The notes under the pieces: model-generated
What the model was told of the DNA's origin: nothing
The model's database searches: none
The model's input: the letters and a program-made list of their open reading frames with translations, nothing else
Translations under genes and position numbers: made by a program
Assembly (NCBI RefSeq): GCF_964026725.1
Contig: NZ_OZ034691.1
Location: 124,001 to 188,000 of the forward strand
DNA from: Wolbachia endosymbiont (group B) of Germaria angustata
GTDB lineage: Bacteria > Pseudomonadota > Alphaproteobacteria > Rickettsiales > Anaplasmataceae
Length of the DNA: 64,000 nucleotides
Reading direction: 5' to 3'
Part shown: piece after piece, positions 32,988-42,639 of the stretch
How the letters are laid out: each line of letters starts with the position of its first letter
Numbering within the stretch: the first letter of the stretch is position 1

Positions 32988-34184
32988 TCAAGCTAATAAT
33001 GGACCATCAGGCGTATTACCAATTACATTGATTTGGTTTAATATTTTATTACTGGGGTAAAAATAATTTTTTATAAACTCCTTATATATAGCTGTTAATT
33101 TATGTATATCGTCTATTGATACGCATTCATTTACCTGATGTGCGGTTTTGTTGATCATACCAAATTCAATTACTGGACAAATATCCTTAATAAACGCAGC
33201 ATCAGATGTGCCACCATTTGTACTCAGCACAGCATCAATACCGGTAATTTTATTTATCGCATCAAGCATAATATCAGTATTTCTATCAGGAATAGAGAGA
33301 AAAACGTCCCTGCTGCTCTGCATAGACAGTTTATAATCGTTAGTCACATTGGTGCATATTGCATCAATCATCTTATATAAAACGTCTGGTGTTTGTGTAT
33401 TGTTATATCGAACATTAAAACCTGCTGCTATTGAACTAGGTATTAGATTATTAGTATTATTTCCAACGTCGATAGTAGTAATTTCGCAATGTGAAGGCTG
33501 AAAGTATTTATTACCAGTATCAAAAGTGGTATCTTTTATCTTACTTAGTATCGATACCATTTTATATATTGGATTATCTGCTAGATCTGGGTAGGCAACG
33601 TGCCCTTGTTTACCATGGCAAATCAATTTAAATGTTGCAGAACCTCTTCTACCTATTTTTATGGTATCACCTAATTTCTCACTACTCGTTGGTTCTCCAA
33701 CTATACAAAAATCTATCTTTTTTTGCTTGCTTTTCATCCATTCCAAAATGGCCTTTGTTCCATGTTCTTCCGTGCTTTCTTCAGCGCTGGTAATCAATGC
33801 ACTGATTGAACCGCTGAATTGAAACTTACCTGCAACTGAATCTACGATAGCAGCAATAAATGCAGCTACTCCGCCTTTCATATCAGCTGCTCCTCTTCCA
33901 TATAGCATTCCATCTCTAACTTCTGGCTTAAATGGATCAGATATCCAATCTTTTAACTCACCTGGTGGTACAACATCAACATGTCCAGCAAAACACAAGT
34001 TTGGTACTCCATTTATATATTTCGCATAAAGATTTTTAACTTTATCACCAAACTCTAAAATCTCACATTCAAAACCACTTTTCTTGAGAATGGCTGCTAT
34101 ATGCTCTATTGCCCCATCGTCTTTTGGTGTTATACTTTTAAAAGAAATTAATTTCTTAGTTAGTTCTACAGGGTCAATCTTCAT
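32988..34184 (-). CDS. dapE: Succinyl-diaminopimelate desuccinylase
   Basis: The 398-residue M20 zinc peptidase-family enzyme of the DAP pathway has metal and catalytic motifs CFAGHVDVVPPG (near residue 65), GRGAADMKGGVAAF (near 96), TSAEESTEEHG (near 132) and GGTSDAAF (near 320). The C-terminus extends about 20 residues past the usual end (VIGNTPDGPLLA). With asd it supports DAP for peptidoglycan precursors. It lies inside the inverted-repeat-bounded segment. Confidence 0.94.
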   Translation of the reverse strand: MKIDPVELTKKLISFKSITPKDDGAIEHIAAILKKSGFECEILEFGDKVKNLYAKYINGVPNLCFAGHVDVVPPGELKDWISDPFKPEVRDGMLYGRGAADMKGGVAAFIAAIVDSVAGKFQFSGSISALITSAEESTEEHGTKAILEWMKSKQKKIDFCIVGEPTSSEKLGDTIKIGRRGSATFKLICHGKQGHVAYPDLADNPIYKMVSILSKIKDTTFDTGNKYFQPSHCEITTIDVGNNTNNLIPSSIAAGFNVRYNNTQTPDVLYKMIDAICTNVTNDYKLSMQSSRDVFLSIPDRNTDIMLDAINKITGIDAVLSTNGGTSDAAFIKDICPVIEFGMINKTAHQVNECVSIDDIHKLTAIYKEFIKNYFYPSNKILNQINVIGNTPDGPLLA

Positions 34185-34226
34185 ATCAATCTTAAAATAC
34201 TAACATTACCGTATTGTAAACATTCT

Positions 34227-35492
34227 ATGCGATATTTAAAACAAATATTACAGCACACAGAACAAGTTCTTATAAGGGAAGTAACAGTACTTGCTGATAA
34301 TATCTATGAAATATGTAGACAATACGGAAATGACATTTTTCTGATTGCAGATGAAAATACAGCAAAACTTTTAAACAAAAACATACTTAATAAAGTTTCT
34401 CATTTAATTATTCCAGCCACACCTGTCATTCCAGTGCGTGACTATGATGGATCGCAGTGTCACGCTACTTGGATGACACCAAATAGACTGAACAGAGCTG
34501 CTTCTCTCCAAGCTGTAAACCTAGTTAGAAATAAAGCAAAAGATAGTGACTTAATGGTTGCATTTGGCAGTGGCACTGTTAATGATATCTGTAAGTACGC
34601 AAGCTATTTAGAAGGCAAAGACTACATATCCTTTCCAACAGCTGCTTCCATGAATGGATATAGCTCTGCAAACGCTTCAATATTAGTTGATGGATATAAA
34701 AAATCGTTCGGAGCACATCTTCCAAAGGCAATATACATTGATACCGATATAATTGTCAACGCACCACTACGCCTTACATTAAGTGGATTTGCAGATTTCA
34801 TCTGCCGTTCAACAGTACAAGCCGATTGGCTATTATCTAATCTATTACTTGGCACAGAATATAATGAACTCCCCTTTAAACTTGTTCGGGATCTGGAGGA
34901 AATTTTGCTCAGAGAACACTTGGCACTTGCTAAAAAAGATAAAAGAGTAGTTTTATTACTTATGGAAGCCTTATTGATTTCAGGACTTGGAATGGTGATG
35001 TCAAAAGGCAGCTACTCTGCAAGCCAAGGAGAACATATGATAGCTCATGCAATGGAGACGGTAACAAAAGATTATTCCTCCTCGTTACATGGCGAAAAAA
35101 TTGCTGTTACGACGATTACTATGGCTAACTTGCAAGAGGAGATATTGTCAATACAAAACCCGATTACCAAACCGATCACTTTAGATGTAAAACATATAAC
35201 TCAGTGCTTTGGTAATACCGAATTTATAAAAATTCTAAAGCAGAAGCAAATTATGCAGCAAAAAATTCAAGAGATTATTTGCAAAGAATGGAGTAATATT
35301 TCTAGTTTAATTAAGCAAAATTTACTATCTGCAAAACACCTGCAGATAGTATTTGAAGATCTATCAATTCCGTACTTACCGGAGCATCTTAATTGGAACA
35401 AAGAGCAATATTGCAAGGTAGTCAATCTTACATTTGCAACAAGAGATAGATTCACCTTTCTTGACCTAGCTGGTTGTATAGAAAAAAGTTAG
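34227..35492 (+). CDS. sn-Glycerol-1-phosphate dehydrogenase-like protein with in-frame repeat
   Basis: The 421-residue iron/zinc alcohol-dehydrogenase superfamily protein is nearest to glycerol-1-phosphate dehydrogenase/AraM. Motifs are FGSGTVNDICKY (NAD binding), FPTAASMNGYSSAN, a metal aspartate in GFADFIC and histidines in GEHMIAHAM and SLHGEKIAV. Residues about 67-84 (VIPVRDYDGSQCHATWMT) come from a palindromic element at 34425-34477 that keeps the frame. It is divergent from dapE. Confidence 0.8.
   Translation: MRYLKQILQHTEQVLIREVTVLADNIYEICRQYGNDIFLIADENTAKLLNKNILNKVSHLIIPATPVIPVRDYDGSQCHATWMTPNRLNRAASLQAVNLVRNKAKDSDLMVAFGSGTVNDICKYASYLEGKDYISFPTAASMNGYSSANASILVDGYKKSFGAHLPKAIYIDTDIIVNAPLRLTLSGFADFICRSTVQADWLLSNLLLGTEYNELPFKLVRDLEEILLREHLALAKKDKRVVLLLMEALLISGLGMVMSKGSYSASQGEHMIAHAMETVTKDYSSSLHGEKIAVTTITMANLQEEILSIQNPITKPITLDVKHITQCFGNTEFIKILKQKQIMQQKIQEIICKEWSNISSLIKQNLLSAKHLQIVFEDLSIPYLPEHLNWNKEQYCKVVNLTFATRDRFTFLDLAGCIEKS
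34425..34477. repeat. Palindromic element inside the G1P-dehydrogenase-like gene
   Basis: GTCATTCCAGTGCGTGAC and the inverted GTCACGCTACTTGGATGAC flank a short spacer. About 53 bases, read through in frame. Confidence 0.8.
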
Positions 35493-35554
35493 ATTTTGTG
35501 TATTCGTTCAGTAGGGTAGCAAAATAAGATAGACAAAAACACAGTAACAAATGG

Positions 35555-35877
35555 TGTCATTCAAGTAGCTATCCAGCCTTTCTTAACAACAAAAACTTAG
35601 CATGACTTTTGTGCTCAAAAAACTTCTGGATTCCAGCATCAAGTGCTGGAATGACATGGTGAAATATTATTCAAGTAGCCTCTGTCCCAGTGCCTATTCA
35701 GTGTCATTCAAGTCAACTCTTTTCTTGTCATCCGAGTGCCTAGACACTGGGATCCAGAAAACTTCACTTTAAATGAGTGCATTAGATTGTCTTTATATAG
35801 ATGCCAGTGTTAGCTACTCGGATGAAATTCATTTAGTTGTCTTTTCTCATCTACCTTACCACTTTCTTGAACGGATA
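35555..35877 (-). repeat. Long inverted repeat, right arm
   Basis: Inverted, near-identical copy of 30823-31149. Additional MITE-end sequences flank it (TATTCGTTCAG at 35501; CCTGAATAGATAC near 35895). No gene is seen in 35493-36048. Confidence 0.9.
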
Positions 35878-36048
35878 CCATTAGCCATTCCCCTGAATAG
35901 ATACAACAAATGTTGTATCTTTATCACTTCACATACATTATTCCATATACTATATGAACAACTGAAAAAAAAACTTCAGTTAATTGGACAATGAATCACG
36001 TTATTTTGTCAAATGCGCTGCTCTTGCCAAACCATAGTTTAGCTTGAG

Positions 36049-36120
36049 TGGCTGAGGAGGGATTTGAACCCCCGACCAAGAGATTATGATCCTCCTGCTC
36101 TACCACTGAGCTACTCAGCC
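36049..36120 (-). tRNA. tRNA with CAT anticodon (Ile2 or Met)
   Basis: Minus-strand cloverleaf with acceptor GGCTGAG/CTCAGCC and loop ATCATAA. The arm sequence GATCATAATC with TTGGTC is similar to tRNA-Ile2(CAT) of other bacteria, so Ile2 is slightly favoured. CCA is not encoded. It touches the purB stop codon by one base. Confidence 0.9.
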
Positions 36121-37412
36121 TAATTAAAAACCTTGCTATATATGTAATCTATATGTTTCATATAATACTTCAAATCAAACAAAGACTCAAGTTTTTCAGA
36201 GTCAATAATTCTATGCAAGGATTTATCTTGTTTCAATTCGAACAGAAAATCACTGTTATCTTGCTTTACTTTCATTGCATTATTCTGAACAATTTTATAT
36301 GCCTCTTCCCTAGTTAAACCACTACTTACCAACTCAAGCAATACACGTTGTGAAAAAAACAAGCCTTTTGAAGAATTTAAGTTCTTTTCAATATTTTCCT
36401 TATTGATCACCAATTTATCTATCAAATCTGTTAATCGTACTAAAGCAAAATCCATTGCTATACAAGCATCAGGAGCAATGCACCTTTCCACAGACGAGTG
36501 CGATATATCTCGTTCGTGCCATAGTGCAACATTTTCTAATGCAGGAAAAACATAGCTGCGTATTAAGCGTGAGAGCCCAGTCAAATTCTCACTTAAAATA
36601 GGATTACACTTATGCGGCATAGCAGAACTTCCCTTCTGCCCAGTGGAAAAATATTCAGAGATTTCGCCGACTTCAGTTCTTTGCAAATGACGAATCTCAA
36701 TTGCAATATTTTCTATTGAGCTTGCAATTACTCCCAAAATTGAAAAGAACATGGCATGTCTATCACGAGGGATGACTTGAGACGATATGGTTTCAGGTAT
36801 GAGTCCCATTTCTTTCGCTACATACTCTTCAACAAATGGATTAATATTTGCAAAATTACCTACTGCACCTGATATTTTACAAATTGAGATCTCTTTTTGC
36901 GTGCTAATTAATCTCTGATAATTGCGTTTAAATTCAGCATAAAATCTAGCAAATTTTAACCCAAGAGTTATTGGTTCTGCATGCATTCCATGACTGCGCC
37001 CAACACAAACAATATCTTTATAGTCCTCAGCTTTTTTTTTCAATACTATAAGTAAATTTTTTAGATTCTTGAGTAAAATATCACATGACTCTTTCAACTG
37101 CACTGCAAGGCATGTATCTAAAACATCAGAACTTGTCATTCCGTAATGGAGATAACGAACATCAACTCCCGCTTTTTCAGCAATATATGTCAAAAAAGCT
37201 ATAACATCATGTTTTACAATGGATTCAATTTCGTTAATACGCTCAATATCAAATTCAATAGCACCAGAGAGCTTTTCAGCAACATCATTTGGAATAACTT
37301 TTAATTTTGCTTGAGCTTCACATGCTAATTTTTCTATTTTGAGCCATATGTTGAACTTATTTTTTTCTTCCCAAATGGAAGAGATTTCTTTGCGGCTATA
37401 GCGTGGGATCAT
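36120..37412 (-). CDS. purB: Adenylosuccinate lyase
   Basis: The 430-residue enzyme acts in purine synthesis and AMP formation. The fumarase/aspartase-superfamily signature GSSAMPHKCNP lies near residue 262, and the MTSSDVLDT and VGRSHGMHAEP segments at about residues 92 and 139 supply catalytic groups. Length matches. Stop codon TAG (36120-36122) abuts the tRNA gene. Confidence 0.96.
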   Translation of the reverse strand: MIPRYSRKEISSIWEEKNKFNIWLKIEKLACEAQAKLKVIPNDVAEKLSGAIEFDIERINEIESIVKHDVIAFLTYIAEKAGVDVRYLHYGMTSSDVLDTCLAVQLKESCDILLKNLKNLLIVLKKKAEDYKDIVCVGRSHGMHAEPITLGLKFARFYAEFKRNYQRLISTQKEISICKISGAVGNFANINPFVEEYVAKEMGLIPETISSQVIPRDRHAMFFSILGVIASSIENIAIEIRHLQRTEVGEISEYFSTGQKGSSAMPHKCNPILSENLTGLSRLIRSYVFPALENVALWHERDISHSSVERCIAPDACIAMDFALVRLTDLIDKLVINKENIEKNLNSSKGLFFSQRVLLELVSSGLTREEAYKIVQNNAMKVKQDNSDFLFELKQDKSLHRIIDSEKLESLFDLKYYMKHIDYIYSKVFN

Positions 37413-37448
37413 TAGATGATCCCTGTCTTATCTTTGAACATGCTAGAT

Positions 37449-37475
37449 CCCAGTGTGTAACACTGGGACGACAGA
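37449..37475. repeat. Palindromic repeat upstream of purB
   Basis: GATCCCAGTGTGTAACACTGGGA-type dyad of the same family as the intergenic repeats, between rplI and purB. Confidence 0.6.
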
Positions 37476-37524
37476 AAAAAAATGCACTGGAGTGACAGGA
37501 GTAGTTGAAATATTTTATTCACTG

Positions 37525-38049
37525 CTATTCGTTATTTGTATCTTCTTGTTGCTCAGATTTCTGATTTTGCAACTTTACTTGCCTCAATTCATGTGCATCT
37601 TTCTCAGATCTGACAACGTATATAGTAATTGGCACTATCACTTTACTATGTAATTCTATATTCACTTGATACTCGCCCAAATTTTTGATACTTATTCCAC
37701 CAAAAGATAAACTATGATGACTTATATCATATCCTTCTTGTGATAAAGTTTTTGCAATTTCACGTGTGGTTACAGAGCCAAAAATCTTTCCATCCTCTGA
37801 AGCTTGCTTTATTAATATAATAAATTTATCATGCAGTGATAATGCAAGCACTTTTGCTGCATTTAATTTTTTGGTATTTTCTTCTTCCAATAATAAACGC
37901 TGTTCCTCTAACTTTATTAAATTTTCCTTAGTGGCTTTCATCGCCTTTTTTTGTGGAAAAAGAAAATTACGTGCATAACCTGGCTTAACTTTGACAACTT
38001 CACCAATCTTACCTAAAGTTGTTATATTTTCCTTTAAAATTATTAACAT
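37525..38049 (-). CDS. rplI: 50S ribosomal protein L9
   Basis: The 174-residue protein starts MLIILKENITTLGKIGEVVK and GYARNFLFPQKKA, the L9 signature, and continues through a long helix to a C-terminal domain (DGKIFGSVTTREIA). A polar C-terminal tail of about 25 residues (QNQKSEQQEDTNNE) is longer than usual. It is the third gene of the rpsF-rpsR-rplI operon. Confidence 0.95.
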   Translation of the reverse strand: MLIILKENITTLGKIGEVVKVKPGYARNFLFPQKKAMKATKENLIKLEEQRLLLEEENTKKLNAAKVLALSLHDKFIILIKQASEDGKIFGSVTTREIAKTLSQEGYDISHHSLSFGGISIKNLGEYQVNIELHSKVIVPITIYVVRSEKDAHELRQVKLQNQKSEQQEDTNNE

Positions 38050-38052
38050 AAA

Positions 38053-38331
38053 TTACCTAACTTTTTTAGTACAGTAAGGAGCAAGAGCTAAAAAGCGTGC
38101 TCTTATAATTGCTAAGCGCAACTTTCTTTGTTTTCTTGCGCACACACCTGTTAACCTTCTAGGTAATATTCTACCATAGTCAGAGGTGAATTTGGACAAT
38201 AAATCTATATTCTTATAGTCTATGTCCTCATCTTTAGATGCAGCAAGAGGACAGACCTTAGGACGCCTAAAACCAGTTCTGTTATTTACAGACACGTAAG
38301 AATTATTAAAACTATTTCGTCTTTTCATCAT
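38053..38331 (-). CDS. rpsR: 30S ribosomal protein S18
   Basis: The 92-residue protein contains [20 protein letters not shown] and [17 protein letters not shown], the S18 signature. Its ATG overlaps the rpsF stop (TAATG), coupling translation. Confidence 0.96.
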   Translation of the reverse strand: MMKRRNSFNNSYVSVNNRTGFRRPKVCPLAASKDEDIDYKNIDLLSKFTSDYGRILPRRLTGVCARKQRKLRLAIIRARFLALAPYCTKKVR

Positions 38332-39104
38332 TATGCACTTTTCTCCTCAATTTGTTTATCCATCATGTAAGATTTACCTTTAAAAAACTCATTAACCCGT
38401 ACAGACAAGTGGCGAATAATATTCTCATTCAATTTTACTCTACGCTCAAATTCATCCATAATGCTTGAAGTAAAACTTATACACATCATACAGTAATGAC
38501 CACTTTTCATCTTATTTATTGGGTATGCAAAATCCAATAGACCCCAATATTCATATTTTATCAATCCTGAAGCTTCAATATTTTTCAAAAGCACTTCCAG
38601 CGTTTTACTCAATTGATTTGAGTCTACTATTTTAAAACTTTTTAAAACCTCTTGAAGGGGCTTTATTAGATGTTGTGAAATATTTTCCTTAAAAGCATTT
38701 ACTACATTATAGATAAATGCACTTTTAGTTTTAGCTCCTGGAAGGTCCATAAAATTTTGTTTTATTCCCGTATCACTTAGTTCATTTTTCAATTCTTTAT
38801 CGATTCTTGACTTTATTTCTTTTAAATTTGAAAAATCTTCTTCCAATTCAAACCATAAAATTTTTGTCAGAGTTTCCAAAAAATCAGAGTAAACAATCAG
38901 ACTTTTTTTAATGCTTTCAGTACTTGCCTCTAGCTCTTGTTTTGTAACTGTGCTATGTTCTCTTTCTATGAGACCTTTAACCTCCTGAGAAATAATATCT
39001 GCTTTAATATTTTTCAACAAAATAGCCAATTCTTGGACCATTTCTTCTACTTCTTGCTGCAATAAGTTCGGTTGTGCTATAAAAGTAAATTCATAGAGAT
39101 TCAC
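38331..39104 (-). CDS. rpsF: 30S ribosomal protein S6 with about 135-residue internal insertion
   Basis: I chose GTG 39104 because AAGGAAG lies six bases upstream and [12 protein letters not shown] is the S6 beginning; an ATG seven codons upstream also exists. Residues 1-37 match the first strand and helix of S6. Residues 182 to the end ([42 protein letters not shown]) match the rest. Residues of about 42-175 are an extra helical, charged segment. Normal S6 is roughly 95-140 residues; this one has 257. The insert end ([12 protein letters not shown]) repeats the first helix ([12 protein letters not shown]). Confidence 0.88.
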   Translation of the reverse strand: MNLYEFTFIAQPNLLQQEVEEMVQELAILLKNIKADIISQEVKGLIEREHSTVTKQELEASTESIKKSLIVYSDFLETLTKILWFELEEDFSNLKEIKSRIDKELKNELSDTGIKQNFMDLPGAKTKSAFIYNVVNAFKENISQHLIKPLQEVLKSFKIVDSNQLSKTLEVLLKNIEASGLIKYEYWGLLDFAYPINKMKSGHYCMMCISFTSSIMDEFERRVKLNENIIRHLSVRVNEFFKGKSYMMDKQIEEKSA

Positions 39105-39152
39105 TATATCTTCCTTTAATATCAATTAAACACTTTATTATATAAAACTTTT

Positions 39153-42100
39153 TTATATAAGCAAGTTATTTGTATTAATTTCTACGCCTTCAATCCAACT
39201 TAAGTGAGATATTTCATAAATAGCTTGGGGGGTGATTGAATATGCACCTGGCAACAAGATGCTGACTTTATGTTTTTCGAGAAGAAACTTTAGCATTATT
39301 TTGGTTTTGCCTCCATTTTTCAACACTGAATTCAACTCCTCAGCAACTTTTTGCGAGTCTGCACATACAGCAGTTAAAACTAATCCTTTCATTAGAGAAG
39401 TAACCTTTTCTGTAAATTCAGATATGTCCTTTCCTGATAGTCTCGTTGTGTTTTCTGAAATTTCAAGATCAATTATCACAAATGCTCCAGGTGAAAATAG
39501 ATTCCTTTTTTCTTCTATTATTTCATTATTGTAGAATGCTATTTCAGAAACATTGTGGGGATCAGAAAGTGTTAGGATAACAAATCTTCCACGTTCTGAG
39601 GTTCTCATACGCACATTTAATATTACACCAGCAGTTTTTATTGTCTTACTCTCTCCGATAAACCCAATATTTAATTTTTTCAAAAGAGTTTTAAATTTTT
39701 TAAGCGGGTGATTAGTTAAATAAAACCCTAGTGAAAACAACTCATGCTCTAATTTTTCCTCTTCATTAAAATCTTCCACATCCTCGAGTTTTGGCTTGAG
39801 GACATCAAGATTGCCAAATAAAACAGCTTGATTTAACTGCCTATTTTTATTTGCAAAGTAAATCAATGTGTCTATTGACTCGTATAACTGCTTTCTATTT
39901 TGGTGCACACTATCGAATGTTCCAGATTTAATTAAACTTTCTAATGCCCTTTTATTTATTATATGCCCCAAATTTTGAATGAATTCCCATATGTCCTTAT
40001 AAGAACTTGAGCGTGCATTTACTATTCCTTCTGCTATAGCAAAACCAACATTACGCAAAGCAGCAATTCCGTAGCGTATGTGCTCACCCTCTATTGAAAA
40101 TTCAGCCTTAGATTTGCTGATATCAGGCGAAAAAACAGCAACTCCACTGAATTTTGCAGCATGATAAAACAAATTCAGTTTGTCTCTATCATCAATATTG
40201 AGATTCATCAAGGCCGTAAAAAATTCTAGCGGGTAGTTAGCCTTAAGGTAAGCTGTGTGGTAAGATATAATCGCATATGCTGCAGCGTGGGATTTATTAA
40301 ATCCATAACCAGCAAATTTTGCAACAAGATCAAAAATATAACTTGCCCTGTCGTAATCAACACCGTTTTTTGTTGCTCCTTGAACAAAAAGTTCACGTTG
40401 TTTGTCCATCTCTTCCTTAATTTTCTTACCCATGGCACGTCTGAGTAAATCCGCCTCTGCTAAGCTATATCCAGAGAGAATACGCGCTATTTCCATTACC
40501 TGTTCTTGGTAGATTATTACTCCGAATGTTTCTTTTAACACCTTCTCAAGCAATGGATGAATGTAATCTGGCTTTTCAAGTCCATGCTTTCTTGCAACAT
40601 AAGTTGGAATGTTATCCATAGGCCCTGGGCGATAAAGAGAAATTAAAGCGATGATATCTTCAATGCAGTCTGGCTTTAGTTTGATTAAAGCTTCTCTCAT
40701 TCCCGAACTTTCAAGTTGAAACACTCCGATTGAATCACCTCTTGAGAGCATTTCATAGGTTCTTTGATCAATCAAAGAAACCGAGGAAATATCAAATTTT
40801 TTTTCATCACGATTAATTAAACGACATACGTGATCTATTAGTGTTAGCGTACCAAGTCCAAGAAAATCAAATTTTATTAACCCAGCTTTCTCTACATATT
40901 TCATGCTGTATTGAGTGATTGGCAGAGCCGAATTTGGATCATAATAGATGGGAAGAAAATTTTCTAATTTTTGATCGCATATTACAATTCCAGCAGCATG
41001 AGTTGAAACGTGACGATATATTCCTTCGAGCTTTAGTGATATATCAAGAAGCTTTGCAATTACCTCATCACTATCTCGTTCTTTCTGCAGGTTTTGATCA
41101 AGCTCTATCGCTTGCGATAAAGTTACAGGATTTACTGGATTAAATGGAACCATTTTAGATATTTTATCCACTTGAGAGTAAGGCATTTGCAATACTCTAC
41201 CAACATCACGCAATACTGCCCTTGCTTGCAATTTTCCAAAAGTGATTATTTGAGCAACATAACCGTACTTTTTCTGAACATAATCAATAACCAGGTCCCT
41301 TTTCTCTTGGCAGAAATCGATATCAAAGTCAGGCATTGATATACGATCAGGGTTTAAAAATCTTTCAAAGATCAGACCAAATTTTATTGGATCAAGATCT
41401 GTAATCTGCAAGCTCCAAGCAACAATTGATCCAGCACCAGAACCTCTTCCCGGTCCAACTGGAATGCCATTTGCTTTGCTCCAACGAATAAAATCAGAAA
41501 CTATCAAAAAGTAGCCAGCGTAGTTCATCGAAGTTATTACGCTTAGTTCGTAATTCAGCCGATCGTAGTATTGTTTAAGGTCTATGTCTGTTTCATTTGC
41601 AATGCGGAATTCTAATCCTGCAACTGCCTGCTCCCTCAGTTCTTCATTCTCAGTTTTATTTTCTCGACAAGGAAATTTAGGCAAGATAGGCTGCCTGCTT
41701 CTTGGCATGTAAGAGCACCGCTTAGCTATCACTAAAGTGTTATAAATTGCTTCGGGAATGTCGCTGAACAGTTCCTCCATTTCTTCCACAGATTTGAAGT
41801 AATGCTCGGTAGTTAACTTCTTTCTGTTATTCTCCAGGGCATAACTGCCCTCCGATATGCACGTTAATATATCATAAGCTTCATAATCAGATCTATTTGA
41901 AAAAAACACATCATTCGTTGCAACTAGTGGTATATTGCGCTGATAAGCAAAATCTATTAAAGCTTCTTCAAGCTCTAGCTCTTTATTCAGCCCATGACGC
42001 TGCAATTCAACATATAAATGACCATCGAATGCTGAAAGCAGTTTTTCAACCGTTTCTTTGTCTTGCTCCAATAACAGTTGAGCCAAACATCCACCAGTTA

Positions 42101-42473
42101 AGGCGATTAGACCTGTATTAAAACTTAATAGCTCATCAAAATCAACGTAAGGAATATCGCTGTTATTCTTGCGCTTTTTAAAAGACTCACTCACCAAGGT
42201 GACTAAATTAGTGTACCCTTGTTCATTTTTTGCAAGTAGCAGTATTGATAAATTTTGTTCTAAGTGTTGAACGATAATATTGCATCCTATTATTAACTGT
42301 ATTCCCCTATTAGCTGCATATTCTGCAAATTCAAGTGAGCCAAATAAGTTGCCTGAATCAGTAACTGCAACTGCCGGCATTTTGTTCTGCAAACAAAGAC
42401 CAATCAGCTCCTCAATTTTAACCGAACTCTCAAGCAGAGAATAAACGCTATGAACACGCAAGTGTATGAACAT
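39153..42473 (-). CDS. dnaE: DNA polymerase III alpha subunit
   Basis: This 1106-residue replicative polymerase has an N-terminal PHP domain (FIHLRVHSVYSLLESS), catalytic PDFDIDF with GPGRGSGAGSIVAW upstream (near residues 340-380), GPMDNIPTYVARKHG, and a C-terminal tau/OB region. Length is typical for DnaE1. No disruption is seen. It stands alone with rpsF downstream. Confidence 0.97.
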   Translation of the reverse strand: MFIHLRVHSVYSLLESSVKIEELIGLCLQNKMPAVAVTDSGNLFGSLEFAEYAANRGIQLIIGCNIIVQHLEQNLSILLLAKNEQGYTNLVTLVSESFKKRKNNSDIPYVDFDELLSFNTGLIALTGGCLAQLLLEQDKETVEKLLSAFDGHLYVELQRHGLNKELELEEALIDFAYQRNIPLVATNDVFFSNRSDYEAYDILTCISEGSYALENNRKKLTTEHYFKSVEEMEELFSDIPEAIYNTLVIAKRCSYMPRSRQPILPKFPCRENKTENEELREQAVAGLEFRIANETDIDLKQYYDRLNYELSVITSMNYAGYFLIVSDFIRWSKANGIPVGPGRGSGAGSIVAWSLQITDLDPIKFGLIFERFLNPDRISMPDFDIDFCQEKRDLVIDYVQKKYGYVAQIITFGKLQARAVLRDVGRVLQMPYSQVDKISKMVPFNPVNPVTLSQAIELDQNLQKERDSDEVIAKLLDISLKLEGIYRHVSTHAAGIVICDQKLENFLPIYYDPNSALPITQYSMKYVEKAGLIKFDFLGLGTLTLIDHVCRLINRDEKKFDISSVSLIDQRTYEMLSRGDSIGVFQLESSGMREALIKLKPDCIEDIIALISLYRPGPMDNIPTYVARKHGLEKPDYIHPLLEKVLKETFGVIIYQEQVMEIARILSGYSLAEADLLRRAMGKKIKEEMDKQRELFVQGATKNGVDYDRASYIFDLVAKFAGYGFNKSHAAAYAIISYHTAYLKANYPLEFFTALMNLNIDDRDKLNLFYHAAKFSGVAVFSPDISKSKAEFSIEGEHIRYGIAALRNVGFAIAEGIVNARSSSYKDIWEFIQNLGHIINKRALESLIKSGTFDSVHQNRKQLYESIDTLIYFANKNRQLNQAVLFGNLDVLKPKLEDVEDFNEEEKLEHELFSLGFYLTNHPLKKFKTLLKKLNIGFIGESKTIKTAGVILNVRMRTSERGRFVILTLSDPHNVSEIAFYNNEIIEEKRNLFSPGAFVIIDLEISENTTRLSGKDISEFTEKVTSLMKGLVLTAVCADSQKVAEELNSVLKNGGKTKIMLKFLLEKHKVSILLPGAYSITPQAIYEISHLSWIEGVEINTNNLLI

Positions 42474-42511
42474 AAAAAACTTTAGATTAGCAATAAAAGG
42501 ATAACATTAAT

Positions 42512-42625
42512 TTACTTATAAGGATATGCAATAGAGTCAACTTGACAAACCTCATCAGTCTTCTTATCATGACAATAAGAGTATTTATCCTTGTTTTTAA
42601 TCTCTGCAGATTTAACAACAAAAAT
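42512..42625 (-). pseudogene. Possible C-terminal coding remnant
   Basis: A frame after a TGA (42626-42628) reads KNKDKYSYCHDKKTDEVCQV then a short tail to TAA at 42512. No start codon is present. The composition looks like secreted-protein coding sequence, but the family is not recognised. Confidence 0.2.
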
Positions 42626-42639
42626 TCAGTAAAAAACTC

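Noticed and set aside
35773..35994. 73-codon open frame on the + strand
   Set aside because: It runs through the right arm of the long inverted repeat and matches repeat sequence rather than a gene.
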